From Gammaproteobacteria bacterium (lineage in GTDB: Bacteria; Gemmatimonadota; Gemmatimonadetes; Longimicrobiales; Gaopeijiaceae): 6,725 nt of DNA. The stretch is from NCBI GenBank assembly GCA_009843625.1, contig VYDD01000369.1, forward strand, positions 2,311 to 9,035, given 5' to 3'. Numbering within the stretch: position 1 is the stretch's first letter; each line of letters begins with the position of its first letter. A program made the translations under genes and the position numbers. The notes under the pieces are model-generated. The model saw nothing but the letters and a program-made list of their open reading frames with translations, was not told the DNA's origin and made no database searches. Positions 5,974 to 6,725 of this stretch are shown one piece after another.

Positions 5974-6725
5974 GTGCCCACGACCAGCGACAAGTTTCCG
6001 CGCTGCAGCTTCTGCGGAAAGACCAAGGACTCCGTCAAGAAGTTCATCTCCGGGCCCCAGGTCTACATCTGCAACGAGTGCATCTCGCTCTGTAACGAGA
6101 TTCTCGCGGAAGAGGAGGAGCGCGAGGCGGTGTCCGTGGTGGTGCCCACCATGGTGCCCGCGGAGATCAAGGCGGCCCTCGACCAGTACGTCATCGGGCA
6201 GGAGGAGGCCAAGAGGGCGCTGGCGGTCGCGGTCTACAACCACTACAAGCGCGTCAACCACCAGGGGCAGATCGACGACGTCGAGATCGACAAGGCGAAC
6301 ATCCTCCTGGTCGGGCCCACCGGCGTCGGCAAGACGCTGCTGGCGCAGACGCTCGCGCGCATCCTGAAGGTGCCCTTCACCATCGCCGACGCCACCACGC
6401 TGACCGAGGCCGGCTACGTGGGCGAGGACGTCGAGAACATCCTGGTGCGGCTGCTTCAGGCCAGCGACTTCAACATCACGGCCTGCGAGCGCGGGATCGT
6501 CTACGTCGACGAACTCGACAAGATCGCGCGCAAGTCCGAGAATCCGTCGATCACCCGGGACGTCTCGGGCGAGGGTGTTCAGCAGGCGCTGCTCAAGATC
6601 CTCGAAGGCACCGTCGCCAGCGTGCCCCCGCAGGGCGGACGCAAGCATCCGCAGCAGGAGTACCTGCAGGTCGATACCCGCAACATCCTCTTCATCTGTG
6701 GCGGCGCCTTCGACGGGCTGGAGGA
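5974..6725 (+). CDS. clpX: ATP-dependent unfoldase ClpX (5' part, cut by window end)
   Basis: AAA+ hexameric unfoldase that recognises tagged substrates, unfolds them and threads them into ClpP. About 250 codons are visible; full ClpX has about 410-430, so the C-terminal small AAA domain lies beyond the window. The N-terminal zinc-binding domain has Cys11, Cys14, Cys33 and Cys36 (CSFC...CNEC). Next come Walker A GPTGVGKT (114-121, Lys120), pore-1 loop GYVG (147-150), Walker B with Asp179-Glu180 (IVYVDELDK), the segment ITRDVSGEGVQQALLKI, and the RKH pore loop at 223-225. All key residues present are intact. The start is GTG at 5974, supported by GGAG 7 nt upstream and by the zinc domain beginning ten residues later. 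It lies directly downstream of its partner clpP. Confidence 0.97.
   Translation, partial: MPTTSDKFPRCSFCGKTKDSVKKFISGPQVYICNECISLCNEILAEEEEREAVSVVVPTMVPAEIKAALDQYVIGQEEAKRALAVAVYNHYKRVNHQGQIDDVEIDKANILLVGPTGVGKTLLAQTLARILKVPFTIADATTLTEAGYVGEDVENILVRLLQASDFNITACERGIVYVDELDKIARKSENPSITRDVSGEGVQQALLKILEGTVASVPPQGGRKHPQQEYLQVDTRNILFICGGAFDGLE

Overview
The window is GC-rich (about two thirds G+C by eye). It holds a one-directional block of proteostasis genes, all on the + strand: dnaK (Hsp70), a two-PDZ HtrA/Deg serine protease, a tRNA-Leu(UAG), tig (trigger factor), clpP and the first part of clpX. DnaK carries the N-terminal segment found in diderm-type Hsp70s. The protease has an N-terminal membrane or signal segment, which fits an envelope enzyme. 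The overall style (TTG and GTG starts, Asp/Glu/Arg-rich proteins, the ClpP serine context GMAASMAAILV) suggests a Gemmatimonadota-like or related diderm bacterium. That placement is inference; the window has no marker that settles it.

Layout. Bases 1-153 are the dnaK leader. They contain two near-identical copies of a 15-bp imperfect palindrome, 31 bp apart and on the same helical face, then a small hairpin and a clear Shine-Dalgarno. dnaK is 154-2082. A 177-bp gap holds a GC-rich stem and a possible 28-codon leader ORF that overlaps the start of the HtrA gene (2260-3789). A terminator-like hairpin (3791-3807) closes that unit. tRNA-Leu is at 3869-3951, with flanks that can pair with each other. 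tig (4020-5282), clpP (5310-5930) and clpX (from 5974, cut by the window end) follow with gaps of 27 and 43 bp, the usual tig-clpP-clpX order.

Together the genes cover folding of nascent chains (trigger factor at the ribosome exit), ATP-driven refolding (DnaK), ATP-dependent cytoplasmic degradation (ClpXP) and ATP-independent quality control in the envelope (HtrA). grpE and dnaJ are not in view.

I found no new multi-gene system, mobile element or CRISPR array. The points most worth checking are the tandem operator-like dyads ahead of dnaK, the degenerate prolyl-isomerase domain of the trigger factor, the unusual tig start with a duplicated start segment, and the short ORF overlapping the htrA start.
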